Both the position numbers and the translations under genes were made by a program. The notes below the pieces were generated by a model, which worked only from the letters and a program-made list of their open reading frames with translations, made no database searches and was not told where the DNA came from. Of a DNA stretch of 64,000 nt, positions 1-8,260 are shown one piece after another. Numbering within the stretch: the stretch's first letter is position 1; every line of letters begins with the position of its first letter. The DNA comes from Cutibacterium acnes (GTDB lineage: Bacteria > Actinomycetota > Actinomycetes > Propionibacteriales > Propionibacteriaceae): the NCBI RefSeq assembly GCF_003030305.1, contig NZ_CP023676.1, forward strand, positions 2,294,001 to 2,358,000. Direction: 5' to 3'.

Positions 1-185
1 ACTTGGCGAATCTCCTCGAAGATGACTCCACCTTTTATGGAGACCTCTTCGCCCACGTCGTAGCTTGGCATGGCGACCTCTACTTAGAGGACGGCCTGCA
101 TCGCGCTCTGCGTGCCGCACTGCAACAGCGTCAGACCCTGCACGCTCGTGTCCTTGACCTGAATGGCCGTCATGACTTTCGATGA
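1..185 (+). CDS. Conserved short actinobacterial protein, VapB-like (5' partial)
   Basis: The frame is open from the window edge to a TGA at 183-185, so only the C-terminal 60 residues are present. The motifs DSTFYGDLF and LYLEDGLHRALRAALQQR are those of a roughly 90-residue protein common in actinobacteria. Automatic annotation often labels that family a VapB-type antitoxin, but no toxin gene follows and its function is not established. The stop overlaps the next gene by 23 bp, which suggests co-transcription. Confidence 0.7.
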   Translation, partial: LANLLEDDSTFYGDLFAHVVAWHGDLYLEDGLHRALRAALQQRQTLHARVLDLNGRHDFR

Positions 186-726
186 ACGTCGCCACTATCT
201 GAGGATGGCGGGGACCCCGTTAACCCTGCTAGCCCTCGTCCTCCTCATCGCAGTGGCCATCCGCGCCGGATGGAAGGCCGTGAGTGCCCCCATCCCGCCG
301 CCGCCTCTTATTCCCTGCGTCGATCAGGACGTCAACGGCGAACTGACGACCCAAGACATCACGGTTTCGGTGTACAACTCGGGACACACCCGTGGACTGG
401 CCGGGAGCGTATCCAAGCAGCTCACCAACGTAGGGTTCGTCATCGACTCGGTGTCTAACCGTCAGCCGAGCGTCAAGAAAGTCACCATCATCGGTCAGGA
501 CGCCAAAAACCCCGAGGTGGGGCTAGTTGCCGGTTATTTCCCGGGGGCGGTCGTGAAGTCAGATCCCAAGCGCGTCGACCATGAGGTCGAGGTGGTACTC
601 AGCGATCGCGACCCAAACTTCAAGACGACTGCGCCGAAGTCAGTGAAAGTCAACGGGTCGGTGTGTCTGCCATCTCCCTCACCGACTCCATCCATACTCG
701 CGTCGCCGGGGGAACAGCCCTCCTAG
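163..726 (+). CDS. LytR_C-domain membrane-anchored protein
   Basis: This is a 187-residue protein with a short cytoplasmic head, one membrane segment at about residues 17-35, and an extracellular LytR C-terminal (LytR_C) domain at about 60-155. The domain begins with the typical ITVSVYNSGHTRGLAGSVS pattern. A Pro/Ser-rich tail follows. LytR_C domains accompany LCP-type envelope proteins but have no catalytic centre, so a cell-wall-associated role is inferred. A second ATG nine bases inside (172) is an alternative start; neither has a clear Shine-Dalgarno. It overlaps the upstream VapB-like gene, an arrangement seen in many actinobacteria. Confidence 0.75.
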   Translation: MAVMTFDERRHYLRMAGTPLTLLALVLLIAVAIRAGWKAVSAPIPPPPLIPCVDQDVNGELTTQDITVSVYNSGHTRGLAGSVSKQLTNVGFVIDSVSNRQPSVKKVTIIGQDAKNPEVGLVAGYFPGAVVKSDPKRVDHEVEVVLSDRDPNFKTTAPKSVKVNGSVCLPSPSPTPSILASPGEQPS

Positions 727-756
727 GGCTTACCGGAACTCTTGCGCAGCGGCTCC

Positions 757-2271
757 TCAGTCAGCAGTCTGCACCCGCAGGCCGTGCCAGCGTGCCAAAC
801 GACCGCCCCGACTGATCTCGATAAGCCTCTCAGCGACGGTCCGACGCTTCCCCTGGGGCACGACGATTAGCAACTCGTCACCTTGTTCCAGCACTGTTCC
901 GGCGTGCGGGGTAAAGGATCTGTCACCGCGAATGATAAGGGAAACGACGCAGTTGCGTGGAAGTCTCAGTTCGCGGATTGTCACCCCAGCCAGACGCGAC
1001 CCTTTGGGCACGTCGGCCTGCAGTAAGTCAGCAGCGATCTCGTCGAGGGGCGCAACCTCGATGGAGACATCTTTAGCCATCTGGGGATCGACGACGCCGA
1101 GAATATCCGCGGCGGCAGGCAGAGTTGGGGCTTGGATGCAGGTGAAGACAACAACGAGAACCAGGATAACGTCGAAGAACTTGTCCGCACGATCCATATT
1201 CGACGCCATTGGGATGGTTGCCAGAATAATGGGCACGGCGCCGCGCAGGCCAGCCCACGACATGAAGAGCAGTTCGTTGCGTTCGAACCCGAACCATATC
1301 GTGCAGGCGGCCACAGCCACTGGGCGCGCAACGAGGGTGAGCAGCAGACCGGCAGCGATGCCTACCCCGACCGAACCCCAGGTGAGGCGATCGGGGTTGG
1401 CTAACAGACCGAGCATGACGAATAGGCCGATCTGGCAGATCCAGGCGATGCCTTCTGAGAAGGACCTGGTGGTGTGTTGGTAGGGAAGATCGCCGTTGCC
1501 GATGACGACGGCGGCGATGTAGACGGCCGAAAACCCGGAGACGCCAATCCACGCTCCTGTGCCATAGGCAGTGACGGCCCATGCCATCGCGGCGATAGCG
1601 TACAGGTTGCCCGATGGCAGGGTGATACGCCGACTGACCTTGCCGGCTACCCACCCCACGAGCAGACCGACGAGGATGCCGCCGATGAGTTGGACGGCGA
1701 TCGATCCGAGTAGCGGAAGGACACCGGCGTTCGACTCCCCGGTGGCCACTCCCGTCAGGGCAATGACGACGAGAACGGTTGGGGCGTCATTGAGGCCCGA
1801 CTCGGCCTCCAACACAGACCTCAAGTGATTCGGCAACGAGACCCCGCGCAGTACCGAAAAGACTGCGGCAGAGTCAGTGGGTGCAGTGGCTGCACCGAGC
1901 AAGGCGGCGACGCTCCAATGCAAACCGAGCACATAGTGGCCGAGCAGCGTCATGACACCAAAACAGACCCCGACGCCAACGGTTGCAAGCAGGGCAGCCG
2001 GGGCCAAGGCTGGTCGGATGTCCTTCCAGTTCGTTGAGAGTCCGCCCTCGGCAAGGACGAGCACGAGAGCAGCAAAACCAATAGCGTGTGCGCCAGCTAA
2101 ATCGTTGAAGTTAATACCGAACCCGATCGGGCCGAGCAGCATGCCAACCAGCAAGAACAGCAATAGTGCCGGCAGTCCCAGACGAGTGCCAATCCGGGCT
2201 GCGAAAGCGGCGAGCAACACGACGACAGCGCCGAGGAATAGAGCGAGATCGGCTGGCTGCATGACTTCCAT
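757..2271 (-). CDS. Potassium/proton antiporter, CPA1 family with TrkA_C domain
   Basis: 504 residues. About 390 N-terminal residues form 12-13 hydrophobic segments of the Na+/H+ exchanger fold. They include the conserved region AESGLNDAPTVLVVIAL at about 155-172, where the acidic and polar residues line the ion path. A TrkA_C regulatory domain follows at about 405-480 (GSRLAGVTIRELRLPRNC, with VLEQGDELLIVV further on), which places it with the NhaP2/CvrA potassium-proton antiporters rather than simple sodium antiporters. It is monocistronic and convergent with the LytR_C gene. With kup and the 25-27 kb antiporter it is one of three monovalent-cation carriers here. Substrate choice is inferred from subfamily. 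Confidence 0.85.
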   Translation of the reverse strand: MEVMQPADLALFLGAVVVLLAAFAARIGTRLGLPALLLFLLVGMLLGPIGFGINFNDLAGAHAIGFAALVLVLAEGGLSTNWKDIRPALAPAALLATVGVGVCFGVMTLLGHYVLGLHWSVAALLGAATAPTDSAAVFSVLRGVSLPNHLRSVLEAESGLNDAPTVLVVIALTGVATGESNAGVLPLLGSIAVQLIGGILVGLLVGWVAGKVSRRITLPSGNLYAIAAMAWAVTAYGTGAWIGVSGFSAVYIAAVVIGNGDLPYQHTTRSFSEGIAWICQIGLFVMLGLLANPDRLTWGSVGVGIAAGLLLTLVARPVAVAACTIWFGFERNELLFMSWAGLRGAVPIILATIPMASNMDRADKFFDVILVLVVVFTCIQAPTLPAAADILGVVDPQMAKDVSIEVAPLDEIAADLLQADVPKGSRLAGVTIRELRLPRNCVVSLIIRGDRSFTPHAGTVLEQGDELLIVVPQGKRRTVAERLIEISRGGRLARWHGLRVQTAD

Positions 2272-2414
2272 TATTGCAACCGAGCAAACGGGTTCTTCGC
2301 AGCTGAGGACGCAGATCAGTGATCGGAGCCAGGTGATGATAGGGATGGCGGTCCCGCGATGCTCTGATTTGACCGATCAAACCTCTGCTGGAGCGAGCAT
2401 CGGCGTCCTGGGCC

Positions 2415-2861
2415 CTAAGACTGGCTGGTGGCGTGCTTCTGTCGTTGCAGAGCCCTATCAAGGATGGGTTCGGTGACGGCGGTAACGATCGTCACCACAA
2501 CGCTGGCGCCAAAGGCGTAGCTGACCGGCTGCATGAGAGTGGAGTAAAACCACCAGAGCACAAGAAACTCAAGGCTTTCCTTGGTGACTTTATTGACCAC
2601 CAGATGGCCCAATGGGGCGATAACTCTTGCCAACACCCCCATGAGCAAGGAAACACCTATTCCTAGGGCAAATAGCACCAGTCCCCCCACAATGACGGTC
2701 TGCCAGGTCCACGGTGAGTCCAGAGAGCACCCGGGAAATACCAAGGCGAAAACCGCTGGAACTATGAGGAACGGGGCCATGACAAAGACAACGACGCCGA
2801 TGAAGAACGCACCCGCACCCAAAATCCCCAGCAGATTATCGAATTTTTGAGATAACGCCAT
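2415..2861 (-). CDS. Small integral membrane protein of unknown function
   Basis: I place the start at the ATG whose upstream sequence has GAGG seven bases away, giving 148 residues; longer readings upstream look non-coding. The protein has three hydrophobic segments, at about 15-40, 50-80 and 105-130, and a basic C-terminal tail ending near QRQKHATSQS. No catalytic or transport motif is visible and I do not recognise the family. The gene is divergent from nothing close and lies between the antiporter and tRNA-Ser(CGA). Confidence 0.55.
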   Translation of the reverse strand: MALSQKFDNLLGILGAGAFFIGVVVFVMAPFLIVPAVFALVFPGCSLDSPWTWQTVIVGGLVLFALGIGVSLLMGVLARVIAPLGHLVVNKVTKESLEFLVLWWFYSTLMQPVSYAFGASVVVTIVTAVTEPILDRALQRQKHATSQS

Positions 2862-3066
2862 GTCAAGCCTCATCCTAGAACGACAACGATCCACGGCCGC
2901 CTTGACTAGATCATACGGGAACCTCGCTTTATCCAAAACGAAGATAAGGGGGCCTTTTCCCATACTTCTGTGCATTACAGCAACCTTGCACGTGTGAACC
3001 AACCGCTCCTCCGCAACAGGAACGGGGGCGCACCCTGAGGGCGACGGGCGGCACCACATAACGAAG

Positions 3067-3090
3067 TCCCGGGGATGCATATCCCCGGGA
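3067..3090 (-). terminator. Perfect palindrome downstream of tRNA-Ser(CGA)
   Basis: A 10-bp perfect inverted repeat (TCCCGGGGAT ... ATCCCCGGGA) with a 4-base loop lies just after the tRNA on the minus strand. There is no strong T-run, so termination or processing of the tRNA transcript is an inference. Confidence 0.5.
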
Positions 3091-3096
3091 CCCAGC

Positions 3097-3184
3097 TGGC
3101 GGTGACGGAGGGATTTGAACCCTCGGTAGCTCTCGCTACACCCGCTTTCGAGGCGGGCACTTTCGGCCGCTCAGACACGTCACC
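3097..3184 (-). tRNA. tRNA-Ser (anticodon CGA)
   Basis: Read on the minus strand, it has a 7-bp acceptor stem GGTGACG/CGTCACC, a D-arm beginning TGTCTGAGCGG, the anticodon loop CTCGAAA on a CCCGC/GCGGG stem, a long variable arm typical of class II tRNA, and the T-arm GGTTCAAATCC. The discriminator is G and the CCA end is encoded. It decodes UCG. Two more serine tRNAs and serS lie in the same window. Confidence 0.95.
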
Positions 3185-3303
3185 GTAAATAAGGGTAGCG
3201 AATCCGTCGCCACACACCAAAATCCGAATGTCAGGAACGCATCGGGTAGGCGTCGAGAGTGTCAGGGACGGTTGCACTCGTCCTCACTTGTGACCTCAGC
3301 CTC

Positions 3304-4671
3304 CTACGCAGCCTCGACCTCGCCGTCCAACTTCACATTCTTCTGGTCAAACCTCTTTGCCACCACAAGCGCCAGCCCGATGTAGAACACCAGGAGTCCG
3401 GCCATGATGAAGGACATCTGATAGATCGTACCGACGATCGACAGGTGACTAAGGTTCAGGTATGTCAGCGGTACCGCCGCATACACGATCGCGAAAACCA
3501 GCGCGATGCCATTGTTTCGGGTCACGATGAACATATTTGAGATCGGCGAGGTGACAAAATTGACGAAGAGCCACGGCACCAGCGCCACCGCAATGTCCGC
3601 CGATTGGTGAAATTTCGCACCCAACAGCCACGGAAGCACCGGTGGGATGAGTAAGTACAGCAACCCGAACGGCACAATGCCGATGAGGAAGGACCTCACG
3701 ACCGACTTTTTGACGGTTTGGTAAAACCTCCCGGCATCAGAAACCGACAATTTCTGGAAGAACACCTGGGATAGTGCCTGGTTGATGACGGACGCTGGCA
3801 TCTGCATGAGGGTCCACGCGATCGAGAACCGTCCATATCCCGACGTCGAAAACCTCACCATGATGATCATGTTGACGCCCTGCTGACGAATAGCGTCGAC
3901 GATGACATTGGGCGCCGTCAACAACGGCAACTGACGATACTTACGCATCAGGGTGCGTAGCGGAACCTCTGCCTCCTTGATGCCACGCAGGTCCGAGCCC
4001 AACTGACGCCGGAAGTTGTTAAGAGCCAGACACTTGCCCAAGAAGGTGGCGATCACCTGGCCGAACGCCCCCAGACAGACCGCACACGACCCGATTCTTC
4101 CCGCCGCCGTCGTCGACTGGCACCACACCGCATTGGTCCCGATGACACCGAAACGTTTACGCCGATTAGCCCAGAAGTTCACAACGTTCACCTGAGCATA
4201 CGTGAAGGTGATCGGGCCCACCGCCAACAACCACCACCGGGCCTGGGGCTTGCCCAGCAGACCGCTGAGGTAGGGACCGAGCGGAACCATCGCTGCCATC
4301 GCGACCCCAGAAACGATGGCATTGATGCGGGTCGCCAGTCGGAATACCCGCTTGGCCTCCGAATCGTCACGAGGCAGCACGATGGCCATGTCGTAGCGCA
4401 GCGCGGCAGCGGGGATGACGAACTGGGATACCGCCATGATGGCGCCGTAGATACCCCAATCAGCTGGGTCAATATGGTGGGTGACGTAGAGGGTGGCCAG
4501 AGCTGCAATCAGCTGAGCCAGGCCAGTGCCACTAATAACCTTCGTCACTGAAGCGAGGAACTCATGGCGCTGGATGTATGCCCGAGTACGGGGGAACCGG
4601 ACGCGTTTCTCCCCGGGCTCTGGTGTCGCCCCGGATCTTGCGGGTGTCGGTTCCGTCGTCGTGTTGGTCAC
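3304..4671 (-). CDS. Polysaccharide/lipid-linked oligosaccharide flippase (MOP superfamily)
   Basis: 455 residues with about 12 predicted membrane segments and a charged N-terminal arm. The layout is that of Wzx-like polysaccharide transport proteins, with an early KVISGTGLAQLIAALATLYVTH segment region and repeated helix pairs. Such proteins move undecaprenyl-linked sugar units across the plasma membrane. The GTG start overlaps the tadA stop by 4 bp, so it is translationally coupled to tadA. No glycosyltransferases or polymerase are adjacent, so the glycan it serves cannot be read from context. A smaller role, for example teichoic acid or lipid II-type flipping, is possible. Confidence 0.75.
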   Translation of the reverse strand: MTNTTTEPTPARSGATPEPGEKRVRFPRTRAYIQRHEFLASVTKVISGTGLAQLIAALATLYVTHHIDPADWGIYGAIMAVSQFVIPAAALRYDMAIVLPRDDSEAKRVFRLATRINAIVSGVAMAAMVPLGPYLSGLLGKPQARWWLLAVGPITFTYAQVNVVNFWANRRKRFGVIGTNAVWCQSTTAAGRIGSCAVCLGAFGQVIATFLGKCLALNNFRRQLGSDLRGIKEAEVPLRTLMRKYRQLPLLTAPNVIVDAIRQQGVNMIIMVRFSTSGYGRFSIAWTLMQMPASVINQALSQVFFQKLSVSDAGRFYQTVKKSVVRSFLIGIVPFGLLYLLIPPVLPWLLGAKFHQSADIAVALVPWLFVNFVTSPISNMFIVTRNNGIALVFAIVYAAVPLTYLNLSHLSIVGTIYQMSFIMAGLLVFYIGLALVVAKRFDQKNVKLDGEVEAA

Positions 4672-5150
4672 CCGTCCACGGTACAGGCCCGATGTCCGTC
4701 AAAGAATTCGCGCAACAGAGCAGACGACTCCTCGGCCATCACACCTGTGACCACTTTCGGCCGGTGTGGCAACCTCGGATCGCGCATGGCATCGAAGAGG
4801 GAACTGACGGCACCGGCCTTCGGATCAAAGGCTCCAAAAACCACTCTCGGGATCCTCGCAGCAACAATGGTTCCGGCGCACATGGTGCATGGTTCCAAGG
4901 TGACGACGAGGGTGCAATCACCGAGACGCCAGCCGTCACGGGCTTCCGCAGCACGACGGATGGCCAGCACCTCCGCGTGGGCCGTCGGGTCGCCGGTGCG
5001 CTCCCGTTCGTTGCCGGCTTCGGAAAGGACTTCGCCGTTAGCGCCGAGAATCACCGCGCCGATGGGAACGTCACCCCACGTGGCGGCGCGGCGCGCCACG
5101 TCAAGGGCCTGGGTCATGGCCTGACGCCAACCCGGCACCGGACCGGCCAC
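4668..5150 (-). CDS. tadA: tRNA-specific adenosine-34 deaminase
   Basis: 160 residues, the usual TadA length. The zinc-dependent deaminase signature is complete: HAE (in HAEVLAIR, about residue 57) supplies a zinc ligand and the proton-shuttling Glu, and PCTMC (about residue 88) supplies the two Cys ligands. The enzyme converts A34 to inosine in tRNA-Arg(ACG), whose gene is 6 kb away at 11.4 kb. It follows the acidic partner gene by 3 bp and overlaps the flippase start. TadA is normally essential when the ACG anticodon is the only reader of CGU/CGC/CGA. Confidence 0.93.
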   Translation of the reverse strand: MAGPVPGWRQAMTQALDVARRAATWGDVPIGAVILGANGEVLSEAGNERERTGDPTAHAEVLAIRRAAEARDGWRLGDCTLVVTLEPCTMCAGTIVAARIPRVVFGAFDPKAGAVSSLFDAMRDPRLPHRPKVVTGVMAEESSALLREFFDGHRACTVDG

Positions 5151-5153
5151 AGG

Positions 5154-5786
5154 TCAGCGCGCCGAAGCGTTAGCGGCCCGCTCGAACTGCGGCCCGAAAT
5201 GAACCCGGGCAGCAATGTCGGACAGGATCTCGTCAGAGTCCTCGTCAGCGTCAGCGAAAGCCTCCATGTCAAACTCCCCCAACCCAGCATCAGCAAGCAT
5301 GTCGCCGTCACCCATGGTCTCGGGATCGTCATCGGGATCAGGAATGTCCTCACCGAGGAAATCAGCGACATCGCGGGCTATCGGCCAATCGTTGGCCTGG
5401 GTCGCGTCGGACAGAAAGACCTGCACATTTCGGCCACGCACCCGGACGATGACGTAAAACTGGTGATCGATGGACACCATACCGACAGCCCCAGCATCAC
5501 CGGGCAAACGCCTCAGCTGGGTGATGAGCTCATCGAAGTCATTAGCGAGCATCGGTTCCATAGGAACTGCGACGCGCTCACCGTCATCGTTGTAGAGGGC
5601 TACTACAAAGTCGATCTCATCCTCGCTGGCGTCCTCGAGATCGTCGTCATAGTCATCATCGTCGTAATCGTCGTCCCCGTCATCGCCGTAGTCGTCGTCA
5701 TCAGACAACTCGTCGTAATCGTCGAGATCATCGTAGTCATCGACGTCATCGTCGGGGACGAACTCGTTATCGTTGAACCGGGACAT
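5154..5786 (-). CDS. tRNA adenosine deaminase-associated protein, polyacidic N-terminus
   Basis: The chosen ATG has a near-perfect AAGGAGGT seven bases upstream and gives 210 residues. Residues 10-60 are almost entirely Asp, Glu, Tyr and Ser (runs of DDYDD and DDDDY), followed by a compact domain with FVVALYNDDGERVAVPM and the motif DHQFYVIVRVRGRNVQVFLSDATQA split over about 90-150. Proteins of this type sit immediately upstream of tadA across actinobacteria and carry that label; the biochemical role is unknown. The acid repeat is encoded by GAY-rich DNA prone to length change. Spacing of 3 bp to tadA indicates an operon. Confidence 0.8.
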   Translation of the reverse strand: MSRFNDNEFVPDDDVDDYDDLDDYDELSDDDDYGDDGDDDYDDDDYDDDLEDASEDEIDFVVALYNDDGERVAVPMEPMLANDFDELITQLRRLPGDAGAVGMVSIDHQFYVIVRVRGRNVQVFLSDATQANDWPIARDVADFLGEDIPDPDDDPETMGDGDMLADAGLGEFDMEAFADADEDSDEILSDIAARVHFGPQFERAANASAR

Positions 5787-5995
5787 GACGACCTCCTTGG
5801 GGCGGCGAACGTCTCCATCGTTGCAGACATTTCGCCGGGGAAACAGTCGCAAGGCCGATTTACCCGCCACATTCTCAGGAAGCACCACGCTCCCCTACCC
5901 GGCCCCACTGTCCGTTCCTGCCAATACTTAAGGCCCACTCACCAGACGGGGAGCCGAATGCTACCAACGCGCCCCCATGTGCCAAGGTTGGACTC

Positions 5996-6637
5996 GTGGA
6001 ACTCAACGTCATGGATCATCCGCTCGTCTCTCATAAGTTGACCTTGTTGCGCTCGGTAGACACCCCCAGCCCGGTTTTCCGCCAGCTTGTCGAGGAACTT
6101 GTCACCCTCATGGCTTACGAGGGCACCCGCGAGGTGCGCATCGAGCCAACCACCGTCACCACCCCACTCACCGCCACCGAGGGCGTCGCCCTGACCCGCC
6201 CTAAGCCCCTCGTGGTTCCGATTCTGCGCGCCGGCCTGGGAATGCTCGAGGGCATGATGCGCCTCATCCCGTCAGCTGAGGTCGGCTTCGTGGGCATGGC
6301 CCGTGATGAGGAAACCCTCCAACCGATGACCTACGCTGAGCGTCTCCCCAAGGATCTCTCTGGCCGTCAGTGCTACGTCCTCGACCCGATGCTGGCTACC
6401 GGCGGTTCCTTAGGCGGCACTGTCGAGTTCCTGGTCCGCCGCGGCGCCGACCACATCACCTGCCTGTGCATCCTGGCTGCCCCTGAAGGCATTGAGAATT
6501 TCCGCAAGCTCGTCAGGGACCTTGACGTCCCCTGTCACCTCATCGTCGCCGGCCTGGACGATCATCTCGACGAACACGGCTACATCGTCCCTGGCCTGGG
6601 TGACGCCGGCGACCGTCTGTACGGCCTGGCGGAATGA
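5996..6637 (+). CDS. upp: Uracil phosphoribosyltransferase
   Basis: 213 residues, the standard length. It makes UMP from uracil and PRPP in pyrimidine salvage. The PRPP-binding loop is present as DPMLATGGS at about 130-138, and the family N-terminus [15 protein letters not shown] is clear. I keep the GTG start five codons before that, because the family usually has a few residues ahead of the DHPLV motif; an internal ATG at 6011 is an alternative. The following gene overlaps by 4 bp (ATGA). No uracil permease lies adjacent, though an NCS1 nucleobase-type carrier is found at 35 kb. Confidence 0.95.
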   Translation: MELNVMDHPLVSHKLTLLRSVDTPSPVFRQLVEELVTLMAYEGTREVRIEPTTVTTPLTATEGVALTRPKPLVVPILRAGLGMLEGMMRLIPSAEVGFVGMARDEETLQPMTYAERLPKDLSGRQCYVLDPMLATGGSLGGTVEFLVRRGADHITCLCILAAPEGIENFRKLVRDLDVPCHLIVAGLDDHLDEHGYIVPGLGDAGDRLYGLAE

Positions 6638-7377
6638 CTATCCTGCGCCCAGCCGACCTGCGTGGCTTAGCGGCTTTACTCGGCTCCCAAGAACCCCGCG
6701 CAGTCGTCCCGCCGTGCTGGCATTGGGTGCTCCTCCTCGACCCAGTCGTCCCCGGCAACCTCGACGAGGACGGTTACGTGATCGGCTCACCGATCACCCC
6801 AGAACCGGGCATGATGAGGATGTTCGCGGGCGGACGCGTGCGCACCATCTCCCCACTGGCTCTCAACAGCGAGACCTCGCGCACTACTAAGGTGGCCTCA
6901 ATCACCGACAAGGAGGGTCGTCGCGGCCTGCTCCACTTCGTGACAATGAGGTCCACGTGGTCCCAGGGCGGCCGGGAGTGCCTTGTCGACGAGCAGGACT
7001 ACGTCTTTATGCCGACTCGCTCCGCAGGTCCATCGCCGGAGGGCGCCGGTTACACCGGCAGCAACGGCTTCCTGGTAACCGAGCCCCTGTTAGTGACCTT
7101 TTCAGCCTTGACAGCGAACCCGTATCGGATCCACTGGGACCGCGACTTCTGTCGCCGCGCCGGACATGACGGCCTGGTGATCCACGGACCATTACAAGCC
7201 CTGCTTATGGCTCAGGCGTTTGCGGACACGGGCGCAGACTTCACTGGTAAGCGGTTTTCTTACCGGTTCCGCGCCGCCGTGACGGCCCCGACTCGACTCA
7301 CCGTCGGCATCGAGGAAGACGAGGCCAAGGTTCGTCGCCCCGATGGCACCGTGACCGCTACGGCAACCCTAGGATGA
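6634..7377 (+). CDS. MaoC/FAS1-type dehydratase-like protein (HTD2 / mesaconyl-CoA hydratase family)
   Basis: 247 residues. The N-terminal part resembles the FAS1-like dehydratase half of fused (R)-hydratases, and the C-terminal half has the hot-dog hydratase signature around [19 protein letters not shown] (about 178-196), including the His that lies near the catalytic site. Related proteins hydrate enoyl-CoA or mesaconyl/itaconyl-type CoA esters. The ATGA overlap with upp implies translational coupling, which is odd because no metabolic link with uracil salvage is evident. The exact substrate cannot be read from sequence. Confidence 0.7.
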   Translation: MTILRPADLRGLAALLGSQEPRAVVPPCWHWVLLLDPVVPGNLDEDGYVIGSPITPEPGMMRMFAGGRVRTISPLALNSETSRTTKVASITDKEGRRGLLHFVTMRSTWSQGGRECLVDEQDYVFMPTRSAGPSPEGAGYTGSNGFLVTEPLLVTFSALTANPYRIHWDRDFCRRAGHDGLVIHGPLQALLMAQAFADTGADFTGKRFSYRFRAAVTAPTRLTVGIEEDEAKVRRPDGTVTATATLG

Positions 7378-7413
7378 GCGGTGTCGAGAGCGGCGCGTTA
7401 GTCCCAAGTAACC

Positions 7414-7983
7414 TCAGTTCGCCAACCCCGCGACGACCTCAGCGCCGGGCAGGGAGAGTACATCGCCTCCACTGACGATGAGCTTCGAGCTGCGCAGCCC
7501 TGATCCAATGCACACCGCTTCAGCCTCGGCTACCCGCGGATCGATCCAGATCGGCCATTCAGCGGGCAGCCCTACCGGGGTGATACCGCCGTATTCCATC
7601 CCGGACATGCCAACAGCCTCATCTATCGGCGCGAAGGATGCTTTACGGACGTCGAGCTTTTTGCGCACTACTTTGTTGACGTCGACCCTTGTCGTCGCCA
7701 AAACCAGACATGCAACATACTTTTCGATGTCACCACGCTTCCCCCTGACGATGACGCAGTTGGCGCAGGTCTCCGGGCCCTCACCGAACGCCTCGCACAG
7801 CGCCTCGGTATCAGCAATCTCAGGGTCAATGCTGAAGACGACTGCCGACGGCAACTCGGCAACTCGACCGGCGACCGTCGCCGCCAGCAGCTCGGGATGG
7901 TCGGCAGCGGGCAGGTGTTCAACGGAGTCGTACATGTGACCCACCGTAGCCACCGTCGATCCATCGACGAGGCCATCTCTCAT
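7414..7983 (-). CDS. YbaK/EbsC-family aminoacyl-tRNA editing protein
   Basis: 189 residues with the editing-domain features VRGKRGDIEKYVACLVLA (about 78-96), the conserved Lys-rich stretch VRKKLDVRKASFAP, a GMEYGGITPVGLP loop, and a GSGLRSSKL turn near the C-terminus. Family members deacylate mischarged tRNAs (Cys- or Ala-tRNA-Pro, or related). The N-terminal 20 residues are less certain; a later Met at residue 17 is a possible start. It is convergent with the MaoC-like gene and divergent from kup. Confidence 0.8.
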   Translation of the reverse strand: MRDGLVDGSTVATVGHMYDSVEHLPAADHPELLAATVAGRVAELPSAVVFSIDPEIADTEALCEAFGEGPETCANCVIVRGKRGDIEKYVACLVLATTRVDVNKVVRKKLDVRKASFAPIDEAVGMSGMEYGGITPVGLPAEWPIWIDPRVAEAEAVCIGSGLRSSKLIVSGGDVLSLPGAEVVAGLAN

Positions 7984-8260
7984 GCCTCTTATGGAGTTCG
8001 CCGGCGACTACTCATGGGGCTACGACCCTGCCCACATCTTCGCCGTCGAGAGCGCCTATGGTGGCCATCCAGCCTCTGCGACCCTCGTCCTACCGCCCTA
8101 CAGCGCCATTATTACGTCGCGAGCGTGACGGCGTCGCTGCATCTGAAGTGTGACGAAAACAGCATCACAGAGGACCTCACGATCACTTTTCCCGCCCATG
8201 CGCTACGTCTGATTCGCCGATCAATTTGCAGGTGAGGCGATGAGGTCCATACTTTCTTGA

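Noticed and set aside
2880-3066. Possible small SRP RNA near tRNA-Ser and tadA, where it lies in some actinobacteria
   Set aside because: The conserved apical-loop core around GGAAGGAAGCAGCC is not found on either strand.
4578-6041. 487-codon plus-strand frame opposite tadA and its partner
   Set aside because: It is the antisense shadow of two well-recognised genes; its Val/Ile run is the complement of the acidic GAY repeat, and no ribosome site or family pattern supports it.
7984-8260. Possible c-di-AMP or potassium-type riboswitch before kup
   Set aside because: No matching conserved core or strong multi-stem pattern could be seen.
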